From Sedimenticola hydrogenitrophicus (lineage in GTDB: Bacteria; Pseudomonadota; Gammaproteobacteria; Chromatiales; Chromatiaceae): DNA of 64,000 bases. A program made the position numbers and the translations under genes. Numbering within the stretch: the stretch's first letter is position 1; every line of letters begins with the position of its first letter. The notes below the pieces were generated by a model. It did not search any database and was not told where the DNA came from. It saw nothing but the letters and a program-made list of their open reading frames with translations. Positions 26,241 to 35,395 of this stretch are shown here, piece by piece. The stretch is taken from positions 1 to 64,000 of the forward strand of contig NZ_JAQGEI010000011.1 of the NCBI RefSeq assembly GCF_029017505.1, read 5' to 3'.

Positions 26241-26241
26241 G

Positions 26242-27276
26242 TCAGTTGGTCTGCTCTATGCGGGTGCCATTGGTCACGGCCTGGCGTCCCTCGATGACCA
26301 GCAGGGTATCGGCCGGCAGGTCCACCCGTGCCGGGTGACCCTCCAGGGCATCGGGCAGGGGGAAGAAGCGGGCCTTCTCCTGCTCGACCAGGAACAGCCC
26401 CAGGCGGCCTTCCCGCCGCACCGGCAGGTCGGCCGGCACCTGGGGCCGTAGCGATCGCCACAGCAGGCGGCCACTGCTGCCGGGCAGGGTGCCGCCGTCG
26501 CTGAACTGCAGGCGCACCTCGCGGTTGCGGCCGAGTGCTTCAACCACCGGGACGATCCGGCGCAGCCGCACCGGGTAGCTGCCCTGGTTGGTCTCCAGCA
26601 CGATGGTGTCCGCCTCCCGCAGTGAACCGATCAGGTCCACGGAGACCTGGGCGGAGATCTCCAGATGTTCCAGGTCGGTCAGGCGGATCAGCGGCTGACC
26701 CGGATTGACCCATTCGCCCTCCCCGACCAGCCGCTCCCGGACCACGCCGGCGAAGGGGGCGCGGATCTCACAACGCTGCCGGTTGAGTCTCGCCTCGGCG
26801 ATGCTGGCCTGTTGCGCCCGGCGCTCGGCCTCGGCGATCTGCAGGTCGGCCTCCTGTTGATTGAGTTGCTCCTCGGAGGCGCTGCGGCTCTTGCGCAACA
26901 GCCGGGTCCGTTCGATCTGGCGGCTGGCCAGGGTGATCCGCGCCGCGATACTGGCCAGTCCCGCCTCGGCCTGCTGCAGCCTGAGCTGGTTGTCACGACA
27001 ATCCAGGGCGGTCAGCAGGGCGTCCCGCTCCACCCGGTCGCCGACCCGTACCGGGATGTCCAGCACGGTGCCGGTGGTCTCGGCGCTGATCCGGCTCTCG
27101 TTCAGGCTCAGGGTGGTGGCGGGTGCCGAGTACTCCTGGTAAATGGTGACCTCCCCCAGCCGCGCGGTGGTGACCTGGATGGGCCGCTCCTCGGCCGCCC
27201 CGGGCCGCATGATGAGGGTCAGCAGGCCTGCCAGTAGCAGGCCGGGCAGGTGCCCGGTCGGTTGTTTCATTCTCAT
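26242..27276 (-). CDS. RND efflux membrane fusion protein (HlyD/AcrA-like)
   Basis: This periplasmic adaptor joins the RND pump to an outer-membrane channel. The product has 344 residues with an N-terminal signal sequence (LPGLLLAGLLTLIMRPGAAEE), a biotinyl-lipoyl-like region (TVLDIPVRVGDRVERDALLTALD), a coiled-coil hairpin rich in Q, E and R (about 90-165) and IRAPFAGVVRERLVGEGEWVNPGQPL. The start at 27276 overlaps the PadR stop codon (ATGA); the frame continues upstream only as a shadow inside padR. No lipobox cysteine was seen. Confidence 0.9.
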   Translation of the reverse strand: MRMKQPTGHLPGLLLAGLLTLIMRPGAAEERPIQVTTARLGEVTIYQEYSAPATTLSLNESRISAETTGTVLDIPVRVGDRVERDALLTALDCRDNQLRLQQAEAGLASIAARITLASRQIERTRLLRKSRSASEEQLNQQEADLQIAEAERRAQQASIAEARLNRQRCEIRAPFAGVVRERLVGEGEWVNPGQPLIRLTDLEHLEISAQVSVDLIGSLREADTIVLETNQGSYPVRLRRIVPVVEALGRNREVRLQFSDGGTLPGSSGRLLWRSLRPQVPADLPVRREGRLGLFLVEQEKARFFPLPDALEGHPARVDLPADTLLVIEGRQAVTNGTRIEQTN

Positions 27277-27818
27277 GATGCTGTCGGGCTCCTTGCCGCA
27301 TCGATCTCCCGGAGCAGCGCGGTGCTGCGGCCCTGCATCAGCCGGAGCAGGGCCCGGTTGGCGGCAATGCCGTACTCCAGGGTGAAGCGCATGCCCGGGG
27401 TGAGGGTCGGGCACTCATTGATGATGCGCTCCAGTATGTCCAGTTCACTCCGCAGATGGGCGGTCTGTTTCTCCAGCAGCGCCCTGTTTTGTTCGGTCGG
27501 CAGCAGATGGGCGAACATCATCAGGAACAGGAAGTCACTGCGGTGCTGCTCGGTCGGCTCGGTGGCCATCAGGGTCTGAAAAAATTGTATCCGGCCTGCC
27601 TCGGTGAGGGTGAACACCTTCTTGGTCGGCCGCTTCTGCTGGGTCTGTTCGTGAAAACTGACCAGCCCCTGGTGGGTCAATTTCGCCAGGGCCGGATAGA
27701 TGGAGCCGTAGCTGGTGGCCTGGAAGTGGCTGAAGGTCCGCTCGATCGCCTTCTTGATTTCATAGCCACTGGCGTCACCGAGACAGAGAATGCCGAGACA
27801 GAGTTGGCTGGTGTTCAT
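27273..27818 (-). CDS. PadR-family transcriptional regulator
   Basis: The 181-residue PadR-type repressor has an N-terminal winged helix (LCLGDASGYEIKKAIERTF, then SYGSIYPALAKLTHQGLV and KKVFTLTEAGRIQF) and a C-terminal helical dimerisation part, as in the VirR_C-type subfamily. It is the first gene of the padR-hlyD-RND operon and overlaps the next gene by 4 bp. PadR proteins usually repress an adjacent efflux or detoxification gene and their own promoter; the ATATAT dyad upstream fits autorepression. The inducer is unknown. Confidence 0.92.
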   Translation of the reverse strand: MNTSQLCLGILCLGDASGYEIKKAIERTFSHFQATSYGSIYPALAKLTHQGLVSFHEQTQQKRPTKKVFTLTEAGRIQFFQTLMATEPTEQHRSDFLFLMMFAHLLPTEQNRALLEKQTAHLRSELDILERIINECPTLTPGMRFTLEYGIAANRALLRLMQGRSTALLREIDAARSPTAS

Positions 27819-27854
27819 AGGGAGTTCATCGGGAATCGGTTATATCGGGTCGTT

Positions 27855-27873
27855 ATATATCGGGGCAATATAT
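27855..27873. promoter_or_regulatory. Candidate PadR operator in the padR-rlmI divergent region
   Basis: An ATATAT/ATATAT dyad with a 7-bp GC-rich spacer (CGGGGCA) lies 37 bp before padR and 68 bp before rlmI. PadR operators are AT-rich dyads with short spacers. Only the symmetry and position support the call. Confidence 0.4.
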
Positions 27874-27940
27874 TTATTGGGCGCCGCCCTGTCAAATCTG
27901 TTAATCTTGCGTCCGCATTTTTACCCCAGGACCCCAAACC

Positions 27941-29137
27941 ATGAATTTTGCCCCGCTGCGATTGAAGAAGAACGAGGATCGACGCCTGCGTGCCGGGCAC
28001 TGCTGGATCTACAGCAATGAGATCGATACCGTACTCACCCCGTTGCAGGGGCTGGAGCCGGGACAGCCAGTGGAGGTCTACAGCGACCGGGAGAAGTTGC
28101 TCGGCACCGGCTATGTCAATCCCCACTCCCTGATCTGCGCACGCCTGGTCAGCCGTGATCGTCAGCACCCGCTCAGCGGCTCGCTGATCGTGCATCGGCT
28201 GAAAGTGGCCTTGAGTCTGCGCGAACGGCTCTACCCGAAGCCGTTCTACCGGCTGCTGTTCGGCGAGAGCGACGGGTTGCCGGGACTGGTCATCGACCGC
28301 TTCGGCGACCACTTGGTGATCCAGGTCACCACCGCCGGCATGGAGCGGCTCAAGGCGGAGATTCTGGCTGCGGTGGTCAAGGTGCTGCGCCCCGCCGGCG
28401 TGCTGTTTCGCAACGACTCGTCGGCGCGGGAGCTGGAGGGCCTGGCGCTCTACGTGGAAGATGCCCTGGGCGGCTGGCCGGACGAACTCACGCTCGAAGA
28501 GCACGGCGTGCGTTTCACCCTGCCCTCCCAGGCGGGGCAGAAAACCGGCTGGTTCTTTGATCAGGCGGCGAACCGGGGGCGCCTGATCCCGTATGTTCCC
28601 GGCAGGCGGGTGCTGGATGTATGCAGCTATGTCGGTGCCTGGGGTGTGTTGGCGGCGGTGAAAGGGGCGGCGGAGGTGATTTGCGTGGATGCCTCGACAA
28701 CCGCGTTGGACGCGGTCGATCGCAATGCCCTGGAAAACGGTGTGGCGGAGCGGGTGGCCGGGTTGCAGGGGGATGCCTTCGATGCGCTCCGCGAACTGCG
28801 CCAGGCCAATGAACGTTTCGATGTGGTGCTGGTGGATCCGCCGGCCTTTATCAAGCGAAAAAAAGACGCCAAAGAGGGCGTTATGGCTTACCGTCGACTG
28901 AACCAGCTGGCGCTCCAGGTGCTGAGCAAGGACGGCATCCTGGTCTCCTCTTCCTGCTCCCATCACATGGGCGAGGCGGCGCTGTTGCATGAAATCCAGC
29001 AGGCGGCACGGCACACCGACCGCTCGCTACAACTCCTTGAGCGCGGTTTTCAGGCACCAGACCACCCGGTCCATCCGGCAATACCGGAGACGGCCTATCT
29101 CAAGACCTTCTACCTGCGGGTCCTGCCGAGCTTCTAG
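27941..29137 (+). CDS. rlmI: 23S rRNA m5C methyltransferase, RlmI family
   Basis: This is a class I SAM-dependent methyltransferase expected to methylate a 23S rRNA cytosine (m5C1962 in E. coli). The 398-residue product has an N-terminal PUA domain (about 1-75), then a linker domain with LLFGESDGLPGLVIDRFGDHLV, the SAM-binding motif VLDVCSYVGAWGVLAA, the acidic VDAST, and the catalytic motif DPPAFIKRKKD followed by the conserved SSSCSHHM cysteine segment. The length is normal. It is a single gene, closed by a hairpin at 29198-29231. Confidence 0.92.
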   Translation: MNFAPLRLKKNEDRRLRAGHCWIYSNEIDTVLTPLQGLEPGQPVEVYSDREKLLGTGYVNPHSLICARLVSRDRQHPLSGSLIVHRLKVALSLRERLYPKPFYRLLFGESDGLPGLVIDRFGDHLVIQVTTAGMERLKAEILAAVVKVLRPAGVLFRNDSSARELEGLALYVEDALGGWPDELTLEEHGVRFTLPSQAGQKTGWFFDQAANRGRLIPYVPGRRVLDVCSYVGAWGVLAAVKGAAEVICVDASTTALDAVDRNALENGVAERVAGLQGDAFDALRELRQANERFDVVLVDPPAFIKRKKDAKEGVMAYRRLNQLALQVLSKDGILVSSSCSHHMGEAALLHEIQQAARHTDRSLQLLERGFQAPDHPVHPAIPETAYLKTFYLRVLPSF

Positions 29138-29197
29138 GCGGCTGTCGGGCTTTTCCGCAGTAGATCAGCGTTAAGTCCGGCAGACTACTAGGGCAGA

Positions 29198-29231
29198 CCC
29201 ATCCCTGTGCCGAACAGGACACAGGGATGGG
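29198..29231. terminator. Hairpin between converging rlmI and XRE gene
   Basis: A perfect 12-bp stem CCCATCCCTGTG/CACAGGGATGGG encloses a 10-base loop, only 8 bp from the XRE stop codon. No clear T-run follows on the plus strand. It could act as a Rho-independent terminator with a poor tail or simply as an RNA 3'-end stabiliser. Confidence 0.5.
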
Positions 29232-29239
29232 CAGGACGC

Positions 29240-29578
29240 CTACCCTTTCGAGGAGAGGTCCATGATCTCCCGCTGTAGTCTCGATTTATGCGGCTCCGGC
29301 ATGGCATGCCACGCCTCGGCCACCGCCATGGCATCAGGTGGAAGCGATGCGGCCAGTTCATCGCCGAACATCAACCAGGCGGGGTTGACATCCAGCACGG
29401 CGGCAATCTGGTCTATTTTGCGTGGACGCAGGCTTTTTCCATTTTCAATCTTCTGGATGACGGCCTGGTTGGTCCCGGCTCGCACCGCAAGTTGCTCTTG
29501 TGTCCAGCCTTTTTCCTGGCGCCTGAAGCGCATCCGTTGACCCAGACTCCCGGGGTTTTGGGGATTCTCATTAGTCAT
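29240..29578 (-). CDS. XRE-family helix-turn-helix regulator
   Basis: The 112-residue DNA-binding protein has a Cro/C1-type helix-turn-helix at about 13-67 (LGQRMRFRRQEKGWTQEQLAVRAGTNQAVIQKIENGKSLRPRKIDQIAAVLDVNPAWLMFG). It has a short C-terminal tail instead of a peptidase or ligand domain. The Met at 29578 is preferred over the frame's first Met three codons earlier; the choice is not secure. No prophage or toxin gene is adjacent, so its target is unknown. AT-rich DNA upstream may hold its promoter. Confidence 0.85.
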   Translation of the reverse strand: MTNENPQNPGSLGQRMRFRRQEKGWTQEQLAVRAGTNQAVIQKIENGKSLRPRKIDQIAAVLDVNPAWLMFGDELAASLPPDAMAVAEAWHAMPEPHKSRLQREIMDLSSKG

Positions 29579-30155
29579 TTTCTTCAACCTGTTGTTTGTC
29601 CAATTTTGAGTATAGCTCCCTGTCGGGTGACCGATTGCTGTTCTTGGGTCTTTATTTCAGACCCCTGTCACACGCCGTCATGCCGGGGGTTCGGGGCACG
29701 ACCAGCCACCGCATCAATTACTTCAGGATCGCCCGGCGGTCTACCCGACAATCCCGCGCATTCAGGAGCACCAGCTTCTGTTTTGCTCTTTGCATCACGA
29801 TCAACTATCAATGAATACAATCACTGAAATTAAGGAAATTATTATCTTACGAGAATAATCATCCTCACTGCTAAGCATAACCCTTTTTCCTAAAGCTGTC
29901 CCTATTTTGCGTCCTAAAACAGTACCTGCAAAAGCATTTATTTCATTTTAATGCCCCGATTCTTGACGCGTATCGCTTTTCACATCACCGGTCCGGCTGG
30001 ATTCGAAGGCGTTGCCCGCTACCGCGTCGCTATCTCCACATGGTGCACATTCTGCGGAGATGGTGGTCGTCTCTTTGCCGGTCGTATAGGCCTGGCCCGT
30101 GCCACGTGAAATCTTTGGGTGATTTATTTTTAACCTGACCATAAGATAGCCCCCT
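29579..30155. other. AT-rich intergenic region between XRE gene and lgt
   Basis: This stretch of about 570 bp is much richer in A+T than the rest, above all at 29800-29950 (ATTATTATCTTACGAG, AAAAGCATTTATTTCATTTTA). Its composition suggests a transferred remnant or a promoter region. It contains one possible small gene on the minus strand (29948-30142), described separately. Other short frames here have no sign of being genes. Confidence 0.5.
29948..30142 (-). CDS. Possible small protein upstream of lgt
   Basis: This 64-codon frame (MVRLKINHPKISRGTGQ...) runs divergently from lgt. An AGGGGG run lies about 7 bp before the ATG and could serve as ribosome binding site. The product is hydrophilic and contains ECAPCGDS but no recognised domain, membrane span or signal peptide. 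It stands in an AT-rich stretch where open frames occur less often by chance. It may still be spurious. Confidence 0.25.
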   Translation of the reverse strand: MVRLKINHPKISRGTGQAYTTGKETTTISAECAPCGDSDAVAGNAFESSRTGDVKSDTRQESGH

Positions 30156-30998
30156 ATGCTGACTTACCCAAATATTGATCCGGTGCTGTTTTCCCTGGGG
30201 CCTGTCTCGGTACACTGGTACGGTGCAATGTACCTGGTGGGATTTGTGGCGGGCTGGTGGCTTGGTCGCCGGCGTGCCGCCCGGCCCGATTCCGGCTGGC
30301 GTGTCGAGCAGGTGGATGACCTGCTGTTCTATATAGCCCTGGGCGTGGTGCTGGGCGGCCGACTCGGCTACACCCTGTTTTACGGCTTCGAGGAGCTGCT
30401 GCGCGACCCGCTCTCCCTGCTGCGGATCTGGCAGGGCGGGATGTCCTTTCACGGCGGTCTGCTCGGGGTGCTGGTGGCCATGTGGCTGTTTGGACGGCGC
30501 CATGACAAGGGCTTTTTTCACGCTACCGATTTTATCGCGCCACTGATTCCGCTGGGTCTCGGGGCGGGGCGCATCGGTAACTTTATCAACGGCGAGTTGT
30601 GGGGCGCGCCCGGTTCAGTGCCCTGGGCGATGCAGGTACCCTGCGAACGCTTCATGGCGCTCTGCGTGGACAAATTGCAGCTGCCCCCCGGCACGGCAAT
30701 GACCCCGCCGCTGCATCCCAATCAACTCTATGAGGCCCTGCTGGAAGGAGTAGCGCTGTTTGCCATCCTGTGGCTGTTTTCGGCCCGTCCGCGTCCGGCC
30801 ATGGCGGTCTCGGGACTGTTCCTGGTCTGCTACGGAGTGTTCCGTTTCGCCATCGAGTTCGTGCGCATGCCGGATGCCCATATCGGCTATCTCGCCTTCG
30901 ACTGGGTCACCATGGGGCAGATTCTGACCCTGCCCATGCTGCTGGCCGGCGGCCTGCTGATCGGGTTCGCCTATCGCAACCGAACACGAACGGATTGA
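30156..30998 (+). CDS. lgt: Prolipoprotein diacylglyceryl transferase
   Basis: This inner-membrane enzyme transfers diacylglycerol from phosphatidylglycerol to the lipobox cysteine of prolipoproteins. The 280-residue product has the N-terminal [25 protein letters not shown] (with the conserved His and Gly), the Lgt signature [13 protein letters not shown] and [12 protein letters not shown], with seven hydrophobic spans. The length is normal. thyA starts 3 bp after its stop, so lgt-thyA form one unit as in many gammaproteobacteria. Confidence 0.96.
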   Translation: MLTYPNIDPVLFSLGPVSVHWYGAMYLVGFVAGWWLGRRRAARPDSGWRVEQVDDLLFYIALGVVLGGRLGYTLFYGFEELLRDPLSLLRIWQGGMSFHGGLLGVLVAMWLFGRRHDKGFFHATDFIAPLIPLGLGAGRIGNFINGELWGAPGSVPWAMQVPCERFMALCVDKLQLPPGTAMTPPLHPNQLYEALLEGVALFAILWLFSARPRPAMAVSGLFLVCYGVFRFAIEFVRMPDAHIGYLAFDWVTMGQILTLPMLLAGGLLIGFAYRNRTRTD

Positions 30999-31001
30999 AT
31001 C

Positions 31002-31796
31002 ATGCGTCAATATCTCGATCTCATGCGCCATGTCCTGGAGAACGGTACCCGCAAGGAGGACCGCACCGGCACCGGCACGCTGAGTCTGTTCGGTTACCAG
31101 ATGCGCTTCGATCTCGGCGCGGGCTTTCCCCTGGTCACCACCAAGAAGCTGCACCTGCGCTCGATCATCCATGAGCTGCTCTGGTTCCTGAAGGGAGAGA
31201 CCAATATCCGCTACCTGAAGGAGAACGGGGTCAGAATCTGGGATGAGTGGGCGGACGAAAACGGTGACCTGGGGCCGGTCTATGGCGCCCAGTGGCGCTC
31301 CTGGCCGACCCCCGAGGGCGGCCACATCGACCAGATCGCCCAGCTGGTGGAGCATATCCGCCACAATCCGGATTCGCGGCGTCTGCTGGTGAGTGCCTGG
31401 AACCCGGCCGAGGTGGAGCGCATGGCACTGCCGCCCTGCCACTGCCTGTTCCAGTTCTACGTGGCGGAGGGCCGGCTCTCCTGTCAGCTCTATCAGCGTA
31501 GTGCCGACATCTTTCTCGGCGTCCCGTTCAATATCGCCTCCTATGCCCTGCTGACCCTGATGATCGCCCAGGTCACCGGGCTTGAGCCGGGGGAGTTCGT
31601 CCATACCTTCGGCGACGCCCATCTCTACACCAACCACCTCGAGCAGGTGGAGACCCAGCTGGCTCGGGACCCCTTTCCGCTGCCGCGCATGCGGTTGAAT
31701 CCCGCTGTCGACTCGCTGTTCGATTTCGTCTATGACGACTTCTCCCTGGAGCAGTACCAGTGTCACCCCCACATCAAGGCACCGGTGGCGGTCTAA
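31002..31796 (+). CDS. thyA: Thymidylate synthase
   Basis: It methylates dUMP to dTMP using methylenetetrahydrofolate. The 264-residue product is the classical short ThyA, with the active-site [11 protein letters not shown] (the first Cys is the nucleophile), [28 protein letters not shown] and HLYTNHLEQ. It is coupled to lgt. Dihydrofolate reductase (folA), which recycles its dihydrofolate product, lies 2.2 kb downstream. Confidence 0.97.
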   Translation: MRQYLDLMRHVLENGTRKEDRTGTGTLSLFGYQMRFDLGAGFPLVTTKKLHLRSIIHELLWFLKGETNIRYLKENGVRIWDEWADENGDLGPVYGAQWRSWPTPEGGHIDQIAQLVEHIRHNPDSRRLLVSAWNPAEVERMALPPCHCLFQFYVAEGRLSCQLYQRSADIFLGVPFNIASYALLTLMIAQVTGLEPGEFVHTFGDAHLYTNHLEQVETQLARDPFPLPRMRLNPAVDSLFDFVYDDFSLEQYQCHPHIKAPVAV

Positions 31797-31906
31797 GACC
31801 AACCAATCCCTACCGCACCGACCCAGCGCCGCGTCATGCAACAGGGAAACCTATACTGGATAGTGTGCCTCTAAACTGTTGAAGCATAGATTCCGGGAGG
31901 TGGCTG

Positions 31907-32875
31907 ATGCGGCGCATAGCGACTGTCGGTGTGGCCTCCGGCCAGGCGGGCCGGCATGGGGGATGCTGGCGCGGCCCCCTGGTATTGCGCAATTCACTGG
32001 GCTTGAAACGCTACTGCGCTGCCCAGGGGCTGCAGCTGGTCTGGCATGCGCTGCTGCAGGCGGATGAGCGGGCCGGCAAGCTGGAGGCGGTGACCGGGCT
32101 CTGCCGGCAGGTGGCGCGCTTCGCCTCGGCCCTGGTGCGTCAGCACCGGCCGTTCCTGTTCCTGGGCGGTGATCATGCCACCGCCATGGGGGTGTGGCAG
32201 GGGGTGATGGGGGCGCTTCCCGAGAGTCACCGGCTGGGCCTGATCTGGATCGACGCCCACATGGATGCCCATACCTTCGAAACCACGCTCTCGGGCAATG
32301 TCCACGGCATGCCGGTGGCCGGACTGCTGGGGCAGGGGGACCGGCTGTTGACCCGGGTCTATGGCGGCACGCGCCACCTGCAACCGGAAGACCTGGTGCT
32401 GCTCGGGGTGCGCAGTTATGAGCCGGCGGAACAGCGTCTGCTGGAACGGCTCGGCGTGCGGGTGATCGGTATGCCTGAGCTGAATGAGCCGGGCGCGCTG
32501 CGTTCGCGGCTGGTGGAGACCGCGGCGCACCTGTCGCGGCAAGTGGATGTGCTCGGCATCAGTATCGATCTGGATGCCGTCGATCCCCGGGACGCCCCGG
32601 CGGTCGGGGTGCCGGAACCGGGCGGCATTGCCGGCGATGAGCTGGTCGCGGCGTTGGCCGCCATCGCGGGAGCCCCGCGGCTGGTGGGTATGGAGATCGC
32701 CGAGTTCTGTCCCCGGCATGAGCGTGAAGAGAAGACCGTGCAGCTGATCGGCCGGTTGATCGCCGCCCTTTACGGTGAGAGCGGTGAGATCAGGACGCTG
32801 TACAGATCCTTCGGATCGGCCGGCGAGGGGATCAAATCCACCTCCTCGCCGATCTCCAGGTCGCAGGCCAGCTGA
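31907..32875 (+). CDS. Arginase/ureohydrolase family protein (RocF-like)
   Basis: This Mn-dependent ureohydrolase probably splits arginine to ornithine and urea. The 322-residue product has the three metal-binding motifs GGDHATAMG, DAHMDAH and SIDLDAVDPRDAPAVG. The family fold ends around IGRLIAALYGE; the last 30 or so residues (SGEIRTLYRSFGS...) come from DNA that also encodes the end of the converging ornithine cyclodeaminase gene, a 106-bp overlap. With that neighbour it could form an arginine-to-ornithine-to-proline route. Agmatinase or formimidoglutamase activity cannot be excluded. Confidence 0.87.
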   Translation: MRRIATVGVASGQAGRHGGCWRGPLVLRNSLGLKRYCAAQGLQLVWHALLQADERAGKLEAVTGLCRQVARFASALVRQHRPFLFLGGDHATAMGVWQGVMGALPESHRLGLIWIDAHMDAHTFETTLSGNVHGMPVAGLLGQGDRLLTRVYGGTRHLQPEDLVLLGVRSYEPAEQRLLERLGVRVIGMPELNEPGALRSRLVETAAHLSRQVDVLGISIDLDAVDPRDAPAVGVPEPGGIAGDELVAALAAIAGAPRLVGMEIAEFCPRHEREEKTVQLIGRLIAALYGESGEIRTLYRSFGSAGEGIKSTSSPISRSQAS

Positions 32876-33789
32876 TAGACCAGTTGCAGGATAGCGAAGT
32901 CCTCCAGGGCGAAGCCGACGGAGTCGAACAGGGTCAGCTCCCCGGGGTCCTGCCGGCCCGGCTTGCTGCCGTTGACCAGCTCCCAGAGTTCGGCGTGCAC
33001 CGGGGTCTCCTTTGACAGCTGGATCTCTCCCTCTTCCAGGCTCTGCGGCAAATACTCCACCACGATCCGGCACTGCGCCAGCAGGGCGGGGTCCAGTTCG
33101 GTCTTGCCGGGGCAGTCGCCGCCCATGGCGTGGATATGGCTGCCGGGGCGGATCATGCCCGGCTTCAGCAGCCGGTTATGCCGTCTGGCGGCAGTGGCGG
33201 TGATGATCACATCGCTGTCGCTCAGGGCCGCATCGATCGATTCACACGGGATCAGAGTGGCGTATCCGACCATATTGCGGGCAAATTTCTCCATCGCCCG
33301 CGGGTCGCTGTCGAGATAGGACACCTGCTCGATCGGCAGTACCTGGCGGAGCGCCAGCAGCTGGAATTCCGCCTGGGCGCCGGTGCCGATCAGCGCCAGG
33401 TGACGGCTCTCGGGGCGGGCCAGGTATTTTGCCCCCAGCGCCGTTGTGGAGGCGGTACGGATGGCTGTCAGCAGGGTCATTTCACTCAGCATCAGGGGGT
33501 AGCCGTTCCGCGCATTGGCCAGCATGCCCAGGGCAACGACACTGAGACGACCCGCGGCGGTATTTTTCGGGTGTCCGTTGACATACTTGAAGCTGTACAA
33601 CTCCTCGTCGGCGCAGGGCATCAGTTCAATCACCCCCTGCGGGTAGTGGGTGGCGTGGCGGGGGGATTTGCGGAACTCGTGCCAGCGCCCGAAGGCGGCT
33701 TCGAGGGATGCCAGATTCTGTTGCAGGAAGTGGTCCAGCCCGGTTTCCCGGATTAGCTGTTTCAGGTGGCTGATGGTGATAAGCCGCAT
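32770..33789 (-). CDS. Ornithine cyclodeaminase/mu-crystallin family protein
   Basis: This NAD-dependent enzyme family converts ornithine to proline or reduces cyclic imines. The 339-residue product has the Rossmann motif IGTGAQAEFQLLALRQVLPI, TAIRTASTTALGAKYLARP, DVIITATAARRHNRLLKPGMIRPGSHIHAMGGDCPGKTELDP and a start SFKYVNGHPKNT near the substrate site. It converges on the arginase-like gene, which makes ornithine, and overlaps its 3' end by 106 bp, supporting ornithine as substrate. A longer-than-average N-terminal part is noted. Confidence 0.87.
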   Translation of the reverse strand: MRLITISHLKQLIRETGLDHFLQQNLASLEAAFGRWHEFRKSPRHATHYPQGVIELMPCADEELYSFKYVNGHPKNTAAGRLSVVALGMLANARNGYPLMLSEMTLLTAIRTASTTALGAKYLARPESRHLALIGTGAQAEFQLLALRQVLPIEQVSYLDSDPRAMEKFARNMVGYATLIPCESIDAALSDSDVIITATAARRHNRLLKPGMIRPGSHIHAMGGDCPGKTELDPALLAQCRIVVEYLPQSLEEGEIQLSKETPVHAELWELVNGSKPGRQDPGELTLFDSVGFALEDFAILQLVYQLACDLEIGEEVDLIPSPADPKDLYSVLISPLSP

Positions 33790-33852
33790 GCCGTCAGTCC
33801 CATGTTGTCAGTTGGTGTTATCGCTATTATGCGATCAGTTTTTGGCTGTTGT

Positions 33853-34018
33853 TTAGGGCCCGCGCAAGAATAATTCCGTGGCACCGAGGGTGTTCCTGGG
33901 TCACGTCCACAAGGCGCGCTTCGCAGGCAATGGCCGCTCCCTTACCAAGAAGCGCAACGCGGTGGACGTGTTACAGGGGCGGCCGAATGCAGGAACTTAT
34001 TCTTGCGCGGGTCCTTAG
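33853..34018 (+). mobile_element. MITE-like 165-bp palindromic repeat family B, copy 1
   Basis: This 166-bp element has terminal inverted arms TTAGGGCCCGCGCAAGAATAA and its near-complement TTATTCTTGCGCGGGTCCTTA. It shares about three quarters of its bases over the full length with the reverse complement of 62621-62787, including the central GCAGGCAATGGCCGnTCCCTT. There is no open frame with coding signs. It fills most of the gap between the ornithine cyclodeaminase gene start and folA. Confidence 0.8.
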
Positions 34019-34023
34019 AGTAA

Positions 34024-34560
<537 letters not shown>

Positions 34561-35394
34561 TCAGGGCTTCTTGTAGCCGCTGCAGGCCACCTGGGTAGGC
34601 TTCGGCGGCTTCTCCCGGCGAATTTGCACGGCCGTCAGTTTCCCTCCCCAGAGACAGCCGCTATCCAGGCACCAGCTGTTGTGGCTGTGGTGATAACCCA
34701 GGGTCGACCAGTGGCCGAACAGGATGCGCTGGTCGCGAGTGGCGCGCCCGGGCAGGGCAAACCAGGGCTGGTAGCCGGGGGCCTGGTTTCCCGGCGCCCG
34801 TTTCTCCTTCAACACCAGGTTGCCCTGGTTGTCACAGAAGCGCAGGCGGGTAAAGCAGTTGATGATAAAACGCTGACGCTCCATGCCCCGCAGCTCATCC
34901 GACCAGCGGCTGGGTTCATTGCCGTACATCTGCAGACACAACTCCCCGAGTCCGTCACTATGCAGCACCGCCTCCACCTCGGCCGCGCAGCGCAGGGCGG
35001 TGGCCAGGTCCCACTGCGGCGCCAGGCCGGCGTGAATCAGGCTGTAGCCCCGTTCCGGGCAGTGGTGCATCAGCGGGCGGTGGCGCAGCCACTCCAGCAG
35101 CTCGTCCCGGTCTTTGGCCTTCAGCACCGCGCACAGCGTGTGGTCCTTTTCCGCATGCTTCATGTTGCCCTGTGATAGCGCCAGCAGGTGCAGGTCATGG
35201 TTACCCAGCACCACGGTGGCGCCGTCCCCCAGACCCTTGACGAAGCGCAGGGTTTTCAGGGAATCGGGGCCCCGGTTGACCAGGTCTCCGGCAAACCAGA
35301 GGGTGTCCTGGTCGGGGTTGTACCTGATCTGTTTCAGTAGCCGTATCAGCTCCCGGTAACAGCCTTGAACATCGCCGATGGCATACAGCGCCAT
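34561..35394 (-). CDS. apaH: Bis(5'-nucleosyl)-tetraphosphatase, symmetrical
   Basis: It hydrolyses Ap4A to two ADP and also acts as a cap-removing enzyme on Np4-RNA in enterobacteria. The 277-residue product shows the metallophosphatase motifs AIGDVQGCYREL, WFAGDLVNRGPDSL and VLGNHDLHLLAL, then HAGLAPQWDL and FGHWSTLG. The ATG at 35394 lies 1 bp after the upstream stop codon and is favoured; an ATG four codons earlier overlaps the end of the yjdF-like gene. The usual apaG-apaH pairing is kept, with that gene in between. Confidence 0.95.
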   Translation of the reverse strand: MALYAIGDVQGCYRELIRLLKQIRYNPDQDTLWFAGDLVNRGPDSLKTLRFVKGLGDGATVVLGNHDLHLLALSQGNMKHAEKDHTLCAVLKAKDRDELLEWLRHRPLMHHCPERGYSLIHAGLAPQWDLATALRCAAEVEAVLHSDGLGELCLQMYGNEPSRWSDELRGMERQRFIINCFTRLRFCDNQGNLVLKEKRAPGNQAPGYQPWFALPGRATRDQRILFGHWSTLGYHHSHNSWCLDSGCLWGGKLTAVQIRREKPPKPTQVACSGYKKP

Positions 35395-35395
35395 A

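Noticed and set aside
23142-26297. A 1051-codon open frame antisense to the RND pump
   Set aside because: Its product is rich in Gly, Gln, His and Arg with no domain; the minus-strand frame encodes a complete RND pump. Long antisense frames are a by-product of high GC and third-position bias.
29596-29814. A 72-codon plus-strand open frame in the AT-rich gap upstream of lgt
   Set aside because: No ribosome binding site, composition without protein-like features and overlap with the likely XRE promoter region.
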